Below are positions 1-7,218 of a stretch of 16,277 nucleotides of DNA, piece after piece. Each line of letters starts with the position of its first letter. The first letter of the stretch is position 1. The stretch is taken from assembly GCA_050012355.1 (NCBI GenBank), contig JBEKHI010000291.1, positions 1 through 16,277 on the forward strand, in the 5' to 3' direction. The notes beneath the pieces were generated by a model. It searched no databases and had not been told where the DNA came from. It worked only from the letters and a program-made list of their open reading frames with translations. Both the position numbers and the translations under genes were made by a program. This DNA comes from JBEKHI01 sp050012355 (GTDB lineage Bacteria > Actinomycetota > Actinomycetes > Streptosporangiales > Streptosporangiaceae).

Positions 1-1
1 G

Positions 2-466
2 GAGGCCGGCCGTCAGGCCCTGTCGGACATGCGGGCGATGCTGGGCGTGCTACGCACCGACGACCCGCCCGCCGACCTGGCGCCGCAGCCCGGTGTCCCT
101 CAGCTCGGCGGGCTCATCGAGCGGGTCCGCGCGACCGGGCTGGCCGTGGATTTCGAGATCGAGGGAACCCCCTTCCCGCTCGGTGCCGCGGCCGGGCTGA
201 CCGCGTACCGCATAGTCCAGGAGGCACTGACCAACACGATCCGCCATGCCGTCGCCCGGCAGGCGCGGGTCACCATCCGGTACGACGCGCCGCGGGTACA
301 GGTCCGGGTGGCCGACGACGGCACAGCCACGGCGGCCGACGGGCACCACGGGCACGGCATCGACGGGATGCGGGAGCGAGCAGCGCTGCACGACGGCAAC
401 GTCACGGCCGGCCCGGCGCCGGACGGGGGCTGGCTCGTATCGGCCACTCTGCGGGCGGCCGCGTGA
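2..466 (+). CDS. NarL-type sensor histidine kinase, C-terminal part (5' truncated by window)
   Basis: This is the C-terminal 154 residues of a two-component sensor kinase; the start lies before the window. The first ~18 residues (ending in RAMLGVLR) look like the end of a HisKA_3 dimerisation helix, and the rest is an HATPase_c domain. The N box is at 74-82 (EALTNTIRH). A DDG G1 box is at 105-107, followed by TAT where DxGxG is usual. The G2 box GHGIDGMRER is at 117-126. Known family members autophosphorylate a His in the missing part and pass phosphate to a NarL-type regulator. The stop codon at 464-466 overlaps the GTG start of the next gene (GTGA), so the pair is almost certainly one translationally coupled operon. 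The sensor domain and the signal cannot be judged from what is visible. Confidence 0.93.
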   Translation, partial: EAGRQALSDMRAMLGVLRTDDPPADLAPQPGVPQLGGLIERVRATGLAVDFEIEGTPFPLGAAAGLTAYRIVQEALTNTIRHAVARQARVTIRYDAPRVQVRVADDGTATAADGHHGHGIDGMRERAALHDGNVTAGPAPDGGWLVSATLRAAA

Positions 467-1140
467 CTATCTCCGTGCTGCTGGCTGACGACCAGCCGCT
501 GCTGCGTCGCGGGTTCCGCATGATCATCGAGGCGGAAGACGACCTGGTGGTGATCGGGGAAGCCGGGGACGGCGACGAGGCCGTTGACCTCGCCCGCCGG
601 AACCCGCCGGACGTCGTGCTGATGGACATCAGGATGCCGGGTACCGACGGCATCGAGGCGACCCGCCGCATCATCGCCGCCGACCCCGCCGTCCGGGTGC
701 TGGTCCTGACCACCTTCGACCTCGACGAGTACGCCTTCGGCGCGCTGCGGGTGGGAGCCAGCGGGTTCCTGCTGAAGGACGTGCGCCCGGCTGAACTGGT
801 CACCGCCATCCGGACGGTCGCGTCCGGCAACGCGGTCGTCTCGCCCCGGGTCACCCGCCGCATCCTGGAGGAATACGCGCAGGTACTGCCGATGCCCGCC
901 GGGCAACGGGCCGAGCGCTACCCGCAGCTGTCGGCGCTCACCGAGCGCGAAAGCGAGGTGCTCGAGGCGGTGGCCCGCGGGCTGTCCAACGCCGAGATCG
1001 CCGCGGCGCTGTGCGTCTCCGAGACGACGGTGAAGTCGCATGTCGGACGGATTCTCGCCAAGCTCGGCCTGCGCGACCGGGTGCAGATCGTGGTGCTCGC
1101 CTACGAGGCAGGCCTGGTCCGGCCGGGAACGCGTCAGTGA
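463..1140 (+). CDS. NarL/FixJ-family DNA-binding response regulator
   Basis: This 225-residue protein is the partner of the kinase ending at 466. The receiver domain (about 1-120) has the acidic pair D9/D10, the phosphoacceptor D55 in VLMDIRMPG, T83/T84 and the invariant K105 in GFLLKD. A linker of about 35 residues leads to a LuxR/GerE helix-turn-helix (about 157-218, LTERESEVLEAVARGLSNAE to the end of the recognition helix around VKSHVGRIL). All key residues are present, so it should be phosphorylated and act as a dimeric transcription factor. The GTG start is chosen because it gives a 4-bp GTGA overlap with the kinase stop and places the receiver at the very N-terminus. Its target genes are not obvious: the next gene is 64 bp downstream and encodes an unrelated oxidoreductase. 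The kinase assignment is firm; the regulon is unknown. Confidence 0.96.
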   Translation: MTISVLLADDQPLLRRGFRMIIEAEDDLVVIGEAGDGDEAVDLARRNPPDVVLMDIRMPGTDGIEATRRIIAADPAVRVLVLTTFDLDEYAFGALRVGASGFLLKDVRPAELVTAIRTVASGNAVVSPRVTRRILEEYAQVLPMPAGQRAERYPQLSALTERESEVLEAVARGLSNAEIAAALCVSETTVKSHVGRILAKLGLRDRVQIVVLAYEAGLVRPGTRQ

Positions 1141-1204
1141 CCACCGGCCTACACTGTCTCTCGGCACAAGGCGCAGCCAACCTCAAGACTTTCCCGGAGA
1201 CACG

Positions 1205-1777
1205 ATGACCGACCCGATCACCCCGAGCCACATCCCCGCCAGCGCGACACCCGAAGGCGATGGGATCGTCACCGGGAACGGCCCGGTCCGCGTCGACGCC
1301 TTCATCGACTTCCTGTGCCCGTTCTGCCGGCGATTCGAGTTGTCCGCAGGGCCTGGGCTGAAAAGCCTCGTCACCGACGGACGTATCAGCCTGGTCCACC
1401 ACCCGATGAACTTCCTCGACGAAGCCTCGACAACGAACTACTCCACCCGCGCGGCCGCGGCAGCGGGCTGCGCCGCCGACCAGGGACTCTTCCTGGAGTA
1501 CATGCATGCGCTATTCCAGAGCCAGCCCCCGGAGGGCGGCCCGGGGCTGAGCGATGCCGAACTGATCAGCATCGGGCGTGACGCCGGACTGGACGATACG
1601 GCGTTCGCATCCGGCGTGTCCGAGGGAACTTACCTGGACTGGCCGCCGTACGTGACCGCCCGCGCCACCGCCCTCGGGGTCCAGGCGACGCCGACCGTCC
1701 TGGTCGCCGGAGCGGTTGTCCAGCCAGACCCGCAGGCGATCACGGCCGCGGTCACCGAGGCAGCCACCAACCTCTGA
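1205..1777 (+). CDS. DsbA-family thiol-disulfide oxidoreductase, cytoplasmic
   Basis: A 190-residue thioredoxin-fold protein. The active site is CPFC (C38-C41) right after the first beta strand (VDAFIDFLCPFC), with a cis-Pro motif ATPT (P163) near the C-terminus and a helical insertion between them, as in DsbA/Thioredoxin_4 proteins. There is no signal peptide or lipobox before the fold, so it probably works in the cytoplasm, unlike secreted DsbA. Mycothiol-dependent and reductase-like members are known in actinomycetes, but the partner cannot be told from sequence. The ATG at 1205 is chosen because GGAGA (1196-1200) lies just upstream and the fold begins soon after; the frame stays open further upstream into the response regulator, but that part is not conserved-looking. 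The stop codon directly abuts the stop of the convergent dehydrogenase gene (1777/1778), leaving no room for a terminator between them. Confidence 0.9.
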   Translation: MTDPITPSHIPASATPEGDGIVTGNGPVRVDAFIDFLCPFCRRFELSAGPGLKSLVTDGRISLVHHPMNFLDEASTTNYSTRAAAAAGCAADQGLFLEYMHALFQSQPPEGGPGLSDAELISIGRDAGLDDTAFASGVSEGTYLDWPPYVTARATALGVQATPTVLVAGAVVQPDPQAITAAVTEAATNL

Positions 1778-2467
1778 CTACCGGATCAGGAATCCGCCGT
1801 CGATGTAGAGGTCTTGGGCGTTCATGCCGGTGTTGCGCAGCAGGAAGTCGGCGGCGTCGGCGACTTCTCCCATAGTGACCAGACGCCCGATGGGCGTGGC
1901 CGCTATGTGCGGATGGTTTGGCACGTCACGCCACTTGGGACTGTCCCCGATGAGGCCGGGGTGCACCGCGTTGACCCGGTGCGGCGCGATCTCGGCGGCG
2001 AGTGTCTTGACCAGGCCGGTGAGGCCGGCGTTGAAGGTGGTGACCATCGTCGAGCCCGGATAGGGGCGTTCCTTGGCCAGGCCGCCGAAGAGCACCACCG
2101 ACGCGCCGGGCCGGAACCGACCGCGCAGGACGCGCACGGCTTCGGCGTAGCCGACCAGCTTGACGGTCACCGACTGAATCGCGGCATCGATCCGGAAATC
2201 GGCCAGCGTTATCGGAATGGACGGCATGGCGGTGATCACCACGTTGTCGACCTCGGTCACGCTTTCCAGGGCCGCCGCGATGGTCTCCGGCTGGGACAGG
2301 TCGATGGCCAGCCCCCGAGTGTCCCCGCCAATCTCCTTCGCCGCGGCCTCCGCCCGTGCGCTGTCGCGGCTGGTGATGATGACAGTGTCACCGCGGTCGG
2401 CGAACTTCCTGGCGACCACACCGCCCACGCCGTCGCTAGCACCACCGATGACCAGTGATGCGCTCAT
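1778..2467 (-). CDS. Atypical short-chain dehydrogenase/reductase (SDR) lacking the YxxxK pair
   Basis: A 229-residue Rossmann protein. It begins with a dinucleotide-binding strand-turn (LVIGGASDGVGG, residues 5-16). It also has an acidic-strand DLS motif, a VNAVHPG segment after the active-site region and a C-terminal YIDGGF typical of SDR enzymes. The usual catalytic Ser and Tyr-x-x-x-Lys are missing: the position of the Lys is Asn (TTFNAGLTGL), the position of the Tyr is Val, and the catalytic strand reads SVVLFGGLAKE instead of ending in SS. It may therefore be a non-classical SDR, an NAD(P)-binding sensor, or use other residues. The ATG at 2467 has a perfect AGGAGG (2475-2480) seven bases upstream. 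It is divergent from the TetR gene, and the shared intergenic region holds two palindromes, so TetR very likely controls it. The substrate is unknown. Confidence 0.9.
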   Translation of the reverse strand: MSASLVIGGASDGVGGVVARKFADRGDTVIITSRDSARAEAAAKEIGGDTRGLAIDLSQPETIAAALESVTEVDNVVITAMPSIPITLADFRIDAAIQSVTVKLVGYAEAVRVLRGRFRPGASVVLFGGLAKERPYPGSTMVTTFNAGLTGLVKTLAAEIAPHRVNAVHPGLIGDSPKWRDVPNHPHIAATPIGRLVTMGEVADAADFLLRNTGMNAQDLYIDGGFLIR

Positions 2468-2496
2468 GAGGCGGCCTCCTTCTATCGTACGATCAC

Positions 2497-2516
2497 TAAT
2501 GTCCAAACGGACAGTA
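2497..2516. promoter_or_regulatory. TetR operator candidate 2 (SDR-proximal)
   Basis: Inverted repeat TAATGTCC-AAAC-GGACAGTA: 8-bp arms that match at 7 of 8 positions around a 4-bp spacer. The core GTCC-N4-GGAC is a common TetR-family operator layout. It lies 30 bp upstream of the SDR start and shares its right half (ACAGTAAG) with the second palindrome at 2536-2557. Confidence 0.65.
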
Positions 2517-2535
2517 AGTTTACGGCGGGTCCATC

Positions 2536-2557
2536 TTACTGTCCAGATGTACAGTAA
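2536..2557. promoter_or_regulatory. TetR operator candidate 1 (tetR-proximal)
   Basis: Perfect 7-bp arms TTACTGT / ACAGTAA separated by 8 bp. Counting outward positions beyond the perfect core, 9 of 11 are symmetric. Its centre is 40 bp from the centre of the palindrome at 2497-2516, close to four helical turns. It ends four bases before the preferred TetR start at 2562 and overlaps an alternative ATG at 2547, so binding here would block tetR itself (autoregulation). Confidence 0.7.
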
Positions 2558-2561
2558 GCAC

Positions 2562-3155
2562 ATGGAGAGCGATCTTCCTGCCGGAAATGTCACGAAACCG
2601 CCGCGCCGCCGCAATCCGGAGGCCAGCCGAGCGGCGATTCTGGCCGCGGCCCGCGCTGCCTTCGCCGAGCAGGGATATGCCCGGGCGACCATGCGGGAGA
2701 TCGCCCGCCGCGCGGGCGTTACCCATGGCCTGGTGACGCTGCACTTCACTTCGAAGGAACAGCTCTTCCTGGCCGCCGTTCCCGGGCATCGTGAACTTCC
2801 CGACGTGGTAGCCGGGGATCCCGTCCTGCTCCCCGAACGGGTAGCCACCGCCTACGTAGACCGCATGGAGAAGGGCGCGGACAGCGACCCACTCGTCGCC
2901 CTGCTACGGAGTGCGGCCTCGAACGTGGACGCCGCCACCCGGCTGTACGCGGCCATGCAGGAAAACAGCATCGCTCTGTACGAGGGCATTCTTCCCAGCG
3001 AGGACCTGGCTGCCCGAGTGGAACTCCTGGGCGCGCAACTGATCGGAGTCACCTTCAGCCGCTACATCGCCCGCACCGGCCGACTGGCGCGGATGAGCCC
3101 GGATGAACTGCGGGAGCACCTGATCCCGGTGCTGCGCGCCATCCTGCTGGACTAG
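2562..3155 (+). CDS. TetR/AcrR-family transcriptional regulator
   Basis: A 197-residue regulator. After a basic N-terminal tail (PPRRRNPEASR) comes the TetR_N three-helix domain (about 20-68), with the helix-turn-helix spanning TMREIARRAGVTHGLVTLHF (about 43-62) and the usual SKEQLF after it. The C-terminal ligand/dimerisation domain (80-197) is all helical and shows no recognisable ligand signature. The start at 2562 is preferred because it lies outside the operator at 2536-2557; an in-frame ATG at 2547 would add five residues. No strong Shine-Dalgarno precedes either, so the message may have a very short leader. It is divergent from the SDR gene with two palindromes between them. The inference is an autoregulated repressor of the SDR that responds to the SDR substrate or a related small molecule. 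Confidence 0.93.
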   Translation: MESDLPAGNVTKPPRRRNPEASRAAILAAARAAFAEQGYARATMREIARRAGVTHGLVTLHFTSKEQLFLAAVPGHRELPDVVAGDPVLLPERVATAYVDRMEKGADSDPLVALLRSAASNVDAATRLYAAMQENSIALYEGILPSEDLAARVELLGAQLIGVTFSRYIARTGRLARMSPDELREHLIPVLRAILLD

Positions 3156-3181
3156 CGGGCACGATTCAGGCCCAGCCATGC

Positions 3182-3218
3182 CGGCCGCCGGACAGTTCAC
3201 AAAACCGTCCGGCGGCCG
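3182..3218 (+). terminator. Hairpin terminator between convergent tetR and the permease gene
   Basis: A perfect 12-bp G+C-rich stem (CGGCCGCCGGAC at 3182-3193 with its complement at 3207-3218) and a 13-base loop. It is followed on the plus strand by a T-rich stretch (tgtttcgtt). It sits between the tetR stop (3155) and the stop of the minus-strand permease (3235), so it can serve both directions, but the T-rich tail favours tetR. Confidence 0.75.
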
Positions 3219-3234
3219 ACTGTTTCGTTCGGCG

Positions 3235-5745
3235 TTACTGGAGCGGCTGGCGACCCATGCCAGCCGGGTTGCGACCCGCCAGCAGCCAGCCGAGGATCGT
3301 CGCGACGAGCGGCATGCCCACCAGGATCACCAGCAGGTTGGTCACCGGGATGCTGGTCAGCGAGGACAGCCCGTCAAGGGAATTGCTCCGGAAGAAGCCG
3401 ATCGCCGCGAGGTAGCCGCCAATGATCCCGACCACGGCTCCGGTGAACGCGAGCGCGCCCGCGGTCGTCGCCGTGATCGTGCGACGCGTGATGCCGCTCG
3501 CCCCGGTGGCGGCCAGGGTGCGCAGGTCGCGGGCGGCCTCGCTGCGCACCAGGCCGACGCTCATACCGAGGATGCCGAGCGCGAGGACGATCCCGAAGAT
3601 CGTGGCCACGTCGATGATCTGCGCTAGCGACGGGATGCTGTTGCGGGTCTCGACGCTCATCCCCGACGCTCCGGCCGCGAGTTGCTGGGCGGTGGTGATC
3701 TGGGCGGGGGTCAGGCCGTGCGGCACGGTGATGAGCCAGCCGGCTGTCTGGACCGAGCTCTGCAGGTGCAGCGCGGTGATCGCGTGCTCGGTGACCACCG
3801 TGTTCGGCGCGGAGGTGCCGGACGGGAGCTGGCTGAACTCCTGGATCGGCGGGTTAGCGAGGCAGGAGCTTGCCGGGCAAGGCCACCCGTTGCCGCTAGG
3901 CCCGTTTCCTTGCGGACCGCTGTTGCCGTAGGTGAGCTGCATCAGGCTCGTCGTGGACAGGCCGGGTCGCATCGTGAGGATGTCGGCGTCAGGGTTGATC
4001 TCGCTCTGATTAATGCCGAACGCCTTGAGCAGCTGTGGCGTGGCCAGGTAGATCGGACCGGACCAGGAGCGGCCGCCCGCCGCGTGGGTGAGGCCCGCAC
4101 TGGTCGATTCCAGCGTGATCATGCTGGTGGTGCCGAGGTCAGCGGCGATCTCCTTCGCGACCTTCTGCGCTTGCGCCGTGCTCACGGCCGGTGTGCTTCC
4201 CCGCTGTGGCCCGCCGTACGGGCCCGACGGGGTGTAGACGATGAGCTGACTTGAGGTGAGGTTGGGGCCGGCGTAGTCGAAGATGTTGCCGAATCGGGCC
4301 GCGCTGGCCACGCAGATGAGGACCGCGATCAGCGTGCTGAGGCTGATCGCCGCCAGCGCCGGGCCGGAACGGGCACGGTAGCGCGCGAGGTCCCTGAGGG
4401 CGAGCTTTACCGCGATCGGGGCGTGCTTGCCGACCGCGGCGACCACGGCCAGGAGAACCGGGGCTAGCAGCACGATGGCCACGGCGAGCACGATAAAGCC
4501 AACAACGACTTCGAGCATCCCGTTGCCGTTACCTCTGCTCGCGCCCGCCATGCCGAGCAAGAGGAACGCGACGATCAGGAAGCCGAGGCCGATCGGGACC
4601 GCCAGGTGACGGGTCTTCTTCAGCGCGGGCGGGCGCCCGGCGAGCGCGGCCACGATCGGAGTCCTGGCGATCGCCTTGGCGGGCCGGGAGGCGGCGAAGT
4701 AGGTCGCGATGACCGCGAGGACCATGGAGATGCCGATCACCGTCCACGGCAGCTGGAACAAGCCCATCGCGTGGTGCGCGCTGTTCTCCGCCTGCGGGCG
4801 GTAGGCGAGCCAGACGAGAAAGCCCAGCACGAATCCGGCCATGGCACCCACGACGCCGGTCGCGGCGCCATTGGCCCGCACGACGAGCCTGATGTTGCGC
4901 TGCGTGGCGCCCTGAGCGGCGAGCATGCCGATCGCCCTCAGCCTGCGCTGCGCCAGAACAGTGAAGCCGCCGATGCCCACCAGTGCGATCAGCAGCATGC
5001 CGAGCACGGCGGCGGTGATTGAGATCGTCTCAGGGTTGATCTCGTTGTTGTTCGCCACCGTCTGGGCGGTGGTAACACTCAGGCCGGTCTTCGACTGGAT
5101 GGCTGCCCCGGTCTGGCCCGGAGCGTCGAACAGCACCGTGACGTTGCCAGGGAAAGTGACCTGGCCGGGGATGACCAGCGCGAACTCATCCAGCAGGCTC
5201 TGCGGGTTCTGGACGATGCCGGTCACCTTCCGGGTCTTGCCGGCGACGGTCCAGTCGCTGCCGATGCTGAGCCTGAAGTCGGTCGCGACGCCGTTGGTGA
5301 CGGCGATCTCGCTTGCCGTGGTCGGGTACTGACCGCTGACCAGGGACAGCAGCGGGCCGCCAAACGGCCCGTGCGGGTCCTGCGCCCGCAGGTCGAACGT
5401 GTCCAGGGTGCCGGGAACCGGGACGCTTTCGTTCTCGATGACGTCGACTTTGCCGTACAGGCTTTCCAGCTTGGTGATCCCGGCGTTGATCGCCGCGGGC
5501 GGGCCGGAAAGCGAGGCGGCGTCCTGTGCGGTGCCGAGTACCCCCGCTATCGGGGCCGGGGTATCGGTCGCGACCGTGGAGGCGACAACGGTGGCGCCGA
5601 CCGCGACCGTGATCAGCGCGAGGATGAGCAGCTGCTGCCGCCATTCGCGGCGCAGCAGCCTTATCCCCCACCGGATGACCGCACGGCGGGCAGGCACACC
5701 GCCGCCACGCACTCTCTGCCCAGGCCGTTCCGTTACCGTCGTCAT
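3235..5745 (-). CDS. FtsX/MacB-type ABC transporter permease (two FtsX domains)
   Basis: An 836-residue membrane protein with about ten predicted helices: one near 38-60, three in the first FtsX domain (about 242-264, 295-315, 334-352), a middle set (383-401, 412-440, 462-482) and three in the second FtsX domain (about 712-733, 762-783, 804-823). Two large extracytoplasmic regions (about 61-241 and 490-709) fit the MacB/LolCE/antimicrobial-peptide exporter class. The second region contains a Gly/Pro/Asn-rich stretch followed by CPASSC, a possible disulfide outside the membrane. The start at 5745 overlaps the ATPase stop (ATGA, 4 bp), which fixes it despite an open frame further upstream. With the ATPase it should form a transporter or mechanotransmission complex that acts on a lipid, lipoprotein or peptide substrate. 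The substrate is unknown, and PadR control is inferred from the operon. Confidence 0.94.
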   Translation of the reverse strand: MTTVTERPGQRVRGGGVPARRAVIRWGIRLLRREWRQQLLILALITVAVGATVVASTVATDTPAPIAGVLGTAQDAASLSGPPAAINAGITKLESLYGKVDVIENESVPVPGTLDTFDLRAQDPHGPFGGPLLSLVSGQYPTTASEIAVTNGVATDFRLSIGSDWTVAGKTRKVTGIVQNPQSLLDEFALVIPGQVTFPGNVTVLFDAPGQTGAAIQSKTGLSVTTAQTVANNNEINPETISITAAVLGMLLIALVGIGGFTVLAQRRLRAIGMLAAQGATQRNIRLVVRANGAATGVVGAMAGFVLGFLVWLAYRPQAENSAHHAMGLFQLPWTVIGISMVLAVIATYFAASRPAKAIARTPIVAALAGRPPALKKTRHLAVPIGLGFLIVAFLLLGMAGASRGNGNGMLEVVVGFIVLAVAIVLLAPVLLAVVAAVGKHAPIAVKLALRDLARYRARSGPALAAISLSTLIAVLICVASAARFGNIFDYAGPNLTSSQLIVYTPSGPYGGPQRGSTPAVSTAQAQKVAKEIAADLGTTSMITLESTSAGLTHAAGGRSWSGPIYLATPQLLKAFGINQSEINPDADILTMRPGLSTTSLMQLTYGNSGPQGNGPSGNGWPCPASSCLANPPIQEFSQLPSGTSAPNTVVTEHAITALHLQSSVQTAGWLITVPHGLTPAQITTAQQLAAGASGMSVETRNSIPSLAQIIDVATIFGIVLALGILGMSVGLVRSEAARDLRTLAATGASGITRRTITATTAGALAFTGAVVGIIGGYLAAIGFFRSNSLDGLSSLTSIPVTNLLVILVGMPLVATILGWLLAGRNPAGMGRQPLQ

Positions 5746-6461
5746 TGCTTCGGCTCCAGGAAGGACTCCGGACCCGCTGCCGGAACGGTCTGATCTGTCA
5801 CCTGACCGTCGCGGAGGAACATCACCCGGTCCGCCCACGACGCGAGCTGCGCGTCGTGGGTCACGACCACCGCGGTCATCCCGGCGTTCTTGCAGGCGTC
5901 GTGCACGAGGCGCATCACCGCCTCGCCGTTGACCGAGTCCAGCGCCCCGGAAGGCTCGTCAGCGAGCAGCAGCCTCCGCTCCCCCACCATCGCGCGCGCG
6001 ATCGCGACCCGCTGCCGTTCGCCGCCCGACATCTGGTCCGGGTAATGGGTGGCGCGCTCGGACAGGCCGAGCCGGTCGAGCGCCTTGAGCGCTTCGACCC
6101 GTGCCTTGCGGGCGGACACTCCGTCCAGCTCAAGCGGCAGCGAGACGTTCTCCGCCGCGGTCAGCCCGGGTAGCAGGTTGAAGTCCTGGAATACGTAGCC
6201 GATCACGCGCCGTCGCAGCCGTGCCTTGGCACTGCTCGACACCTTGCTGACCGGCTCTCCGGCGATCAGCACCTCACCGGACGTCGGATCCTCCAGGGTT
6301 CCGGCGATGGTCAGCAGCGTGCTCTTGCCGGAGCCGCTGGGTCCCATCACCGCTACCATCGCGCCTTCGTCCGCCGTCAAGCTGACCTCACGCAGGGCGT
6401 GTACCTCGGCGCTCCCCTGCCCGTAGGACTTGGATACCGCACGTAGCTCGAGCATGCTCAT
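5742..6461 (-). CDS. MacB/LolD-type ABC transporter ATP-binding protein
   Basis: A 239-residue nucleotide-binding subunit with every motif intact: Walker A GPSGSGKST (40-48), Q-loop Q92, signature MSGGE (144-148), Walker B LLLADEP (164-170) and H-loop H202. The sequence style (FQDFNLLPGLTAAENVSLPLE) is that of the MacB/LolD/FtsE group, which pairs with FtsX-type permeases like the one that follows. Three ATGs are possible (6467, 6461, 6455). The one at 6461 is chosen because it overlaps the padR stop as ATGA and has GAGAAG six bases upstream. The C-terminal ~15 residues after the last strand are short and unremarkable. It is translationally coupled on both sides (padR and the permease), so the three genes form one unit. 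Confidence 0.95.
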   Translation of the reverse strand: MSMLELRAVSKSYGQGSAEVHALREVSLTADEGAMVAVMGPSGSGKSTLLTIAGTLEDPTSGEVLIAGEPVSKVSSSAKARLRRRVIGYVFQDFNLLPGLTAAENVSLPLELDGVSARKARVEALKALDRLGLSERATHYPDQMSGGERQRVAIARAMVGERRLLLADEPSGALDSVNGEAVMRLVHDACKNAGMTAVVVTHDAQLASWADRVMFLRDGQVTDQTVPAAGPESFLEPKQ

Positions 6462-7069
6462 CGCCATCTTCTCGCTTCCCGCCGATGCCGTGGCAGCGGC
6501 GCTTGTGTCTGATCCCCTGTGCTCGCCTGGTCCGCCCAGGTCATCGTCCCGTCGGCCACCGCGCGGTTCACCCGGGCTTCGGCGGCGGCCAGCCACCTGA
6601 CGACCGAGTCGAGCCGGAACAGCTCGGCGTCGACCGCCAGCAACGTGTTCAGGTCACCCCGGGCGTCGTATTCCTTGATCCGGGTCCACTGCTGCATCAG
6701 CTCCACCAGGTAGCGCCGGTGCGCCTGGATCACCGCGCGCACGTCGGTGCCTGGCATGCGCAGCGCCACTAGCACCTTCATCACGAGCTCGTCGCGTGGC
6801 GGCGAACTAAGGTCCGGCGGCGTCCGCAGCCACCTGGCTAGCTCCTGCTCGCCTTCGGCGGTGATCCGGAAGCCCTTCTGCGGGCCTTCCTCGCCGGTCC
6901 CATCGGACTCCACGAGCCCGTCACGCTCCAGCCGCTGCAGCGTCGCGTACACCTGACCCACGTTCAGCGGCCAGACCTCACCGGTGCGGGCCTCGAACTC
7001 CTCACGAAGCCGCAGACCGTACTTGGGCCCCTCGGTCAGCAGCGCGAGCATCGCATGGCGGACGCTCAC
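6458..7069 (-). CDS. PadR-family transcriptional repressor
   Basis: A 203-residue PadR regulator, first gene of the exporter operon. The winged helix-turn-helix occupies about residues 1-80, with the family pattern SVRHAMLALLTEGPKYGLRL, then NVGQVYATLQRLERDGLVE as recognition helix and wing. It is followed by a C-terminal helical dimerisation domain (about 95-180). The length and two-domain shape fit the PadR subfamily with the AphA-like C-terminus. The start is GTG at 7069; the next in-frame ATG would cut into the first helix. Known PadR members repress drug or peptide exporters and are released by the compound. Placement directly before an ATPase/permease pair, with a palindrome over the probable promoter, supports autoregulated control of this exporter. 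The C-terminal ~25 residues are Arg-rich and not conserved-looking. Confidence 0.94.
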   Translation of the reverse strand: MSVRHAMLALLTEGPKYGLRLREEFEARTGEVWPLNVGQVYATLQRLERDGLVESDGTGEEGPQKGFRITAEGEQELARWLRTPPDLSSPPRDELVMKVLVALRMPGTDVRAVIQAHRRYLVELMQQWTRIKEYDARGDLNTLLAVDAELFRLDSVVRWLAAAEARVNRAVADGTMTWADQASTGDQTQAPLPRHRREARRWR

Positions 7070-7081
7070 GATCCGTCTTCA

Positions 7082-7138
7082 CTCAATATCATGCTGAGGA
7101 CAATACTGAGTATCATCCTGCGGTCTCGATAGTGCTAA
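7082..7138 (-). promoter_or_regulatory. padR promoter with probable PadR operator
   Basis: On the minus strand, TTAGCA (7138-7133) and GATACT (7114-7109) separated by 18 bases resemble -35 and -10 elements and would start transcription about 30 bases before the GTG. The -10 is embedded in a perfect palindrome ATACT-G-AGTAT (7103-7113). A near-copy of its half, ATGATATTGAG against ATGATACTCAG, lies 24 bp further on (7092-7082 and 7116-7106). ATAC/GTAT-type symmetry over the promoter is usual for PadR operators. The boxes are judged by eye. Confidence 0.55.
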
Positions 7139-7153
7139 CTACCCAATCGCAGA

Positions 7154-7191
7154 GTGGTACTAGCTCCACCTCTGGGTGGAGCTAGTACCAC
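7154..7191 (-). terminator. Perfect 17-bp hairpin, likely terminator of the ABC-2 operon
   Basis: Arms at 7154-7170 and 7175-7191 are perfectly complementary over 17 bp with a TCTG loop. It lies 28 bases past the stop of the minus-strand permease (7219) and before the padR promoter, so it can separate the two same-strand operons. There is no T-tract, which is common for actinobacterial terminators. Confidence 0.7.
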
Positions 7192-7218
7192 CGCTCACGC
7201 CGCGGAAGGGGCCTGACC

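Noticed and set aside
100..1167. Long minus-strand open frame opposite the first kinase and regulator
   Set aside because: It is the usual antisense shadow in high-G+C coding DNA; the plus-strand proteins have complete domain signatures.
2484..2493. ATCGTACGAT palindrome before the SDR gene as a third operator
   Set aside because: It is a perfect 10-bp palindrome but shares no half-site with the other two and lies next to the ribosome site; kept only as a note.
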